DNA from: CADEFX01 sp963840425
Lineage (GTDB): Bacteria > Pseudomonadota > Alphaproteobacteria > Rhizobiales > Hyphomicrobiaceae
Length of the DNA stretch: 64,000 nucleotides
Assembly: GCA_963840425.1 (NCBI GenBank)
Contig: CAWIYZ010000001.1
Location: 186,001-250,000 of the forward strand
Direction: 5' to 3'
This document shows, piece by piece, positions 63,737 through 64,000 of this stretch (position 1 is the first letter of the stretch; each line of letters starts with the position of its first letter). The notes below the pieces were generated by a model. It was not told where the DNA came from and searched no databases. It saw nothing but the letters and a program-made list of their open reading frames with translations. A program made the translations under genes and the position numbers.

Positions 63737-64000
63737 ATGCGTTTGTTTGCCGCGACTTTGGCAACTGAGACCAATACCTTCTCGCCCTTGCCAACGAGCT
63801 TGGCCTCTTACCGCGAAACTGTGTTTTTCCGCCCGGGCGAGCATCCCGGGGATGCCCCTCGCATGTGCACGGCGCCGCTTTTTGTGGCGCGCCGGCGTGC
63901 CGCGGCCGAAGGCTTCACGTTGATCGAGGGAAGCTGCTTTGCAGCAAGTCCGGCGGGAACAACCAGTCGCCGGGATTACGAGTTCATGCGCGATGAGATC
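63737..64000 (+). CDS. M81-family metallopeptidase (MlrC-like) 3, cut by window edge
   Basis: The frame from ATG 63737 is open to the last base: MRLFAATLATETNTFSPLPT, then SLASYRETVFFRPGEHPGDA and FVARRRAAAEGFTLIEGSC. The ATETNTFSPL block matches SHETNTFAPV of M81-1, and the SRRDYEFMRDEI end matches the TxDAYERITDEM region. GGGGA lies seven bases before this ATG; another ATG is two codons upstream (63731). About 400 residues lie beyond the window. Confidence 0.85.
   Translation, partial: MRLFAATLATETNTFSPLPTSLASYRETVFFRPGEHPGDAPRMCTAPLFVARRRAAAEGFTLIEGSCFAASPAGTTSRRDYEFMRDEI

Overview
The window looks like chromosomal DNA of an alphaproteobacterium of the Hyphomicrobiales (Rhizobiales). The evidence is the high GC content, the gene orders fabD-fabG-acpP, rpsF-rpsR-DUF2232-rplI and rlpA-dacA-tmk-holB-metG-tatD-MBL, and accessory proteins of types common in Bradyrhizobium and its relatives (DUF6894, HGGxSTG). 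Genus cannot be fixed from the sequence alone.

Layout. (1) 1-22.7 kb is conserved core. On the minus strand it holds acpP (cut by the window edge), fabG and fabD. On the plus strand it holds a 2TM protein, rpsF-rpsR-DUF2232-rplI, a cyclopropane fatty-acid synthase, dnaB-alr-radA, cvpA, purF, a periplasmic protein and an SDR. A tightly overlapping minus-strand operon follows: rlpA, dacA, tmk, holB, metG, tatD and an MBL hydrolase. (2) At 22.9 kb a tRNA-Ser(UGA) gene is followed at once by a broken tyrosine integrase, an AlpA-like helix-turn-helix protein and a RepB-type primase/helicase. Then come a membrane protein, an XRE remnant, an HGGxSTG protein and a serine-recombinase remnant. This is the skeleton of an integrated satellite-like or mobilizable element. 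(3) 30.7-54.2 kb is a patchwork of accessory genes, many small or broken. It holds three paralogous NarL-type response regulators with one PAS histidine kinase, a duplicated gene pair in inverted orientation, DUF6894 proteins, an FMN reductase, an exported deaminase, a four-gene run ending in an HMCES/YedK protease, a cysteine-rich exported peptide, a divergent SDR/LysR pair, DNA-ligase fragments, a TauD-type dioxygenase, a cupin dioxygenase and a UvrD-like helicase without its N-terminus. (4) 54.5-64 kb is a metabolic cluster: a complete polar amino-acid ABC importer (binding protein, two permeases, ATPase) with an argininosuccinate-lyase-family enzyme inside the operon, flanked by three M81 (MlrC-like) metallopeptidase genes. 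The third M81 gene runs off the window.

How the genes work together. The core segments cover fatty-acid synthesis, ribosome assembly, replication, repair, purine synthesis and cell-wall maturation. The right-hand cluster is best read as uptake and intracellular cleavage of an unusual amino-acid-like or peptide-like compound. The C-N lyase is translationally coupled to the transporter ATPase, and all M81 metal ligands are present where they can be read.

Caution. Many genes carry single-base frameshifts, most of them +1, including the normally essential purF and metG. Both of those lie at a CCCC run inside the same 9-mer, CGCCCCGAA. This points to sequencing or assembly indels at least in the core genes. 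In the island, truncations, an in-frame stop and gene fusions show real decay as well.
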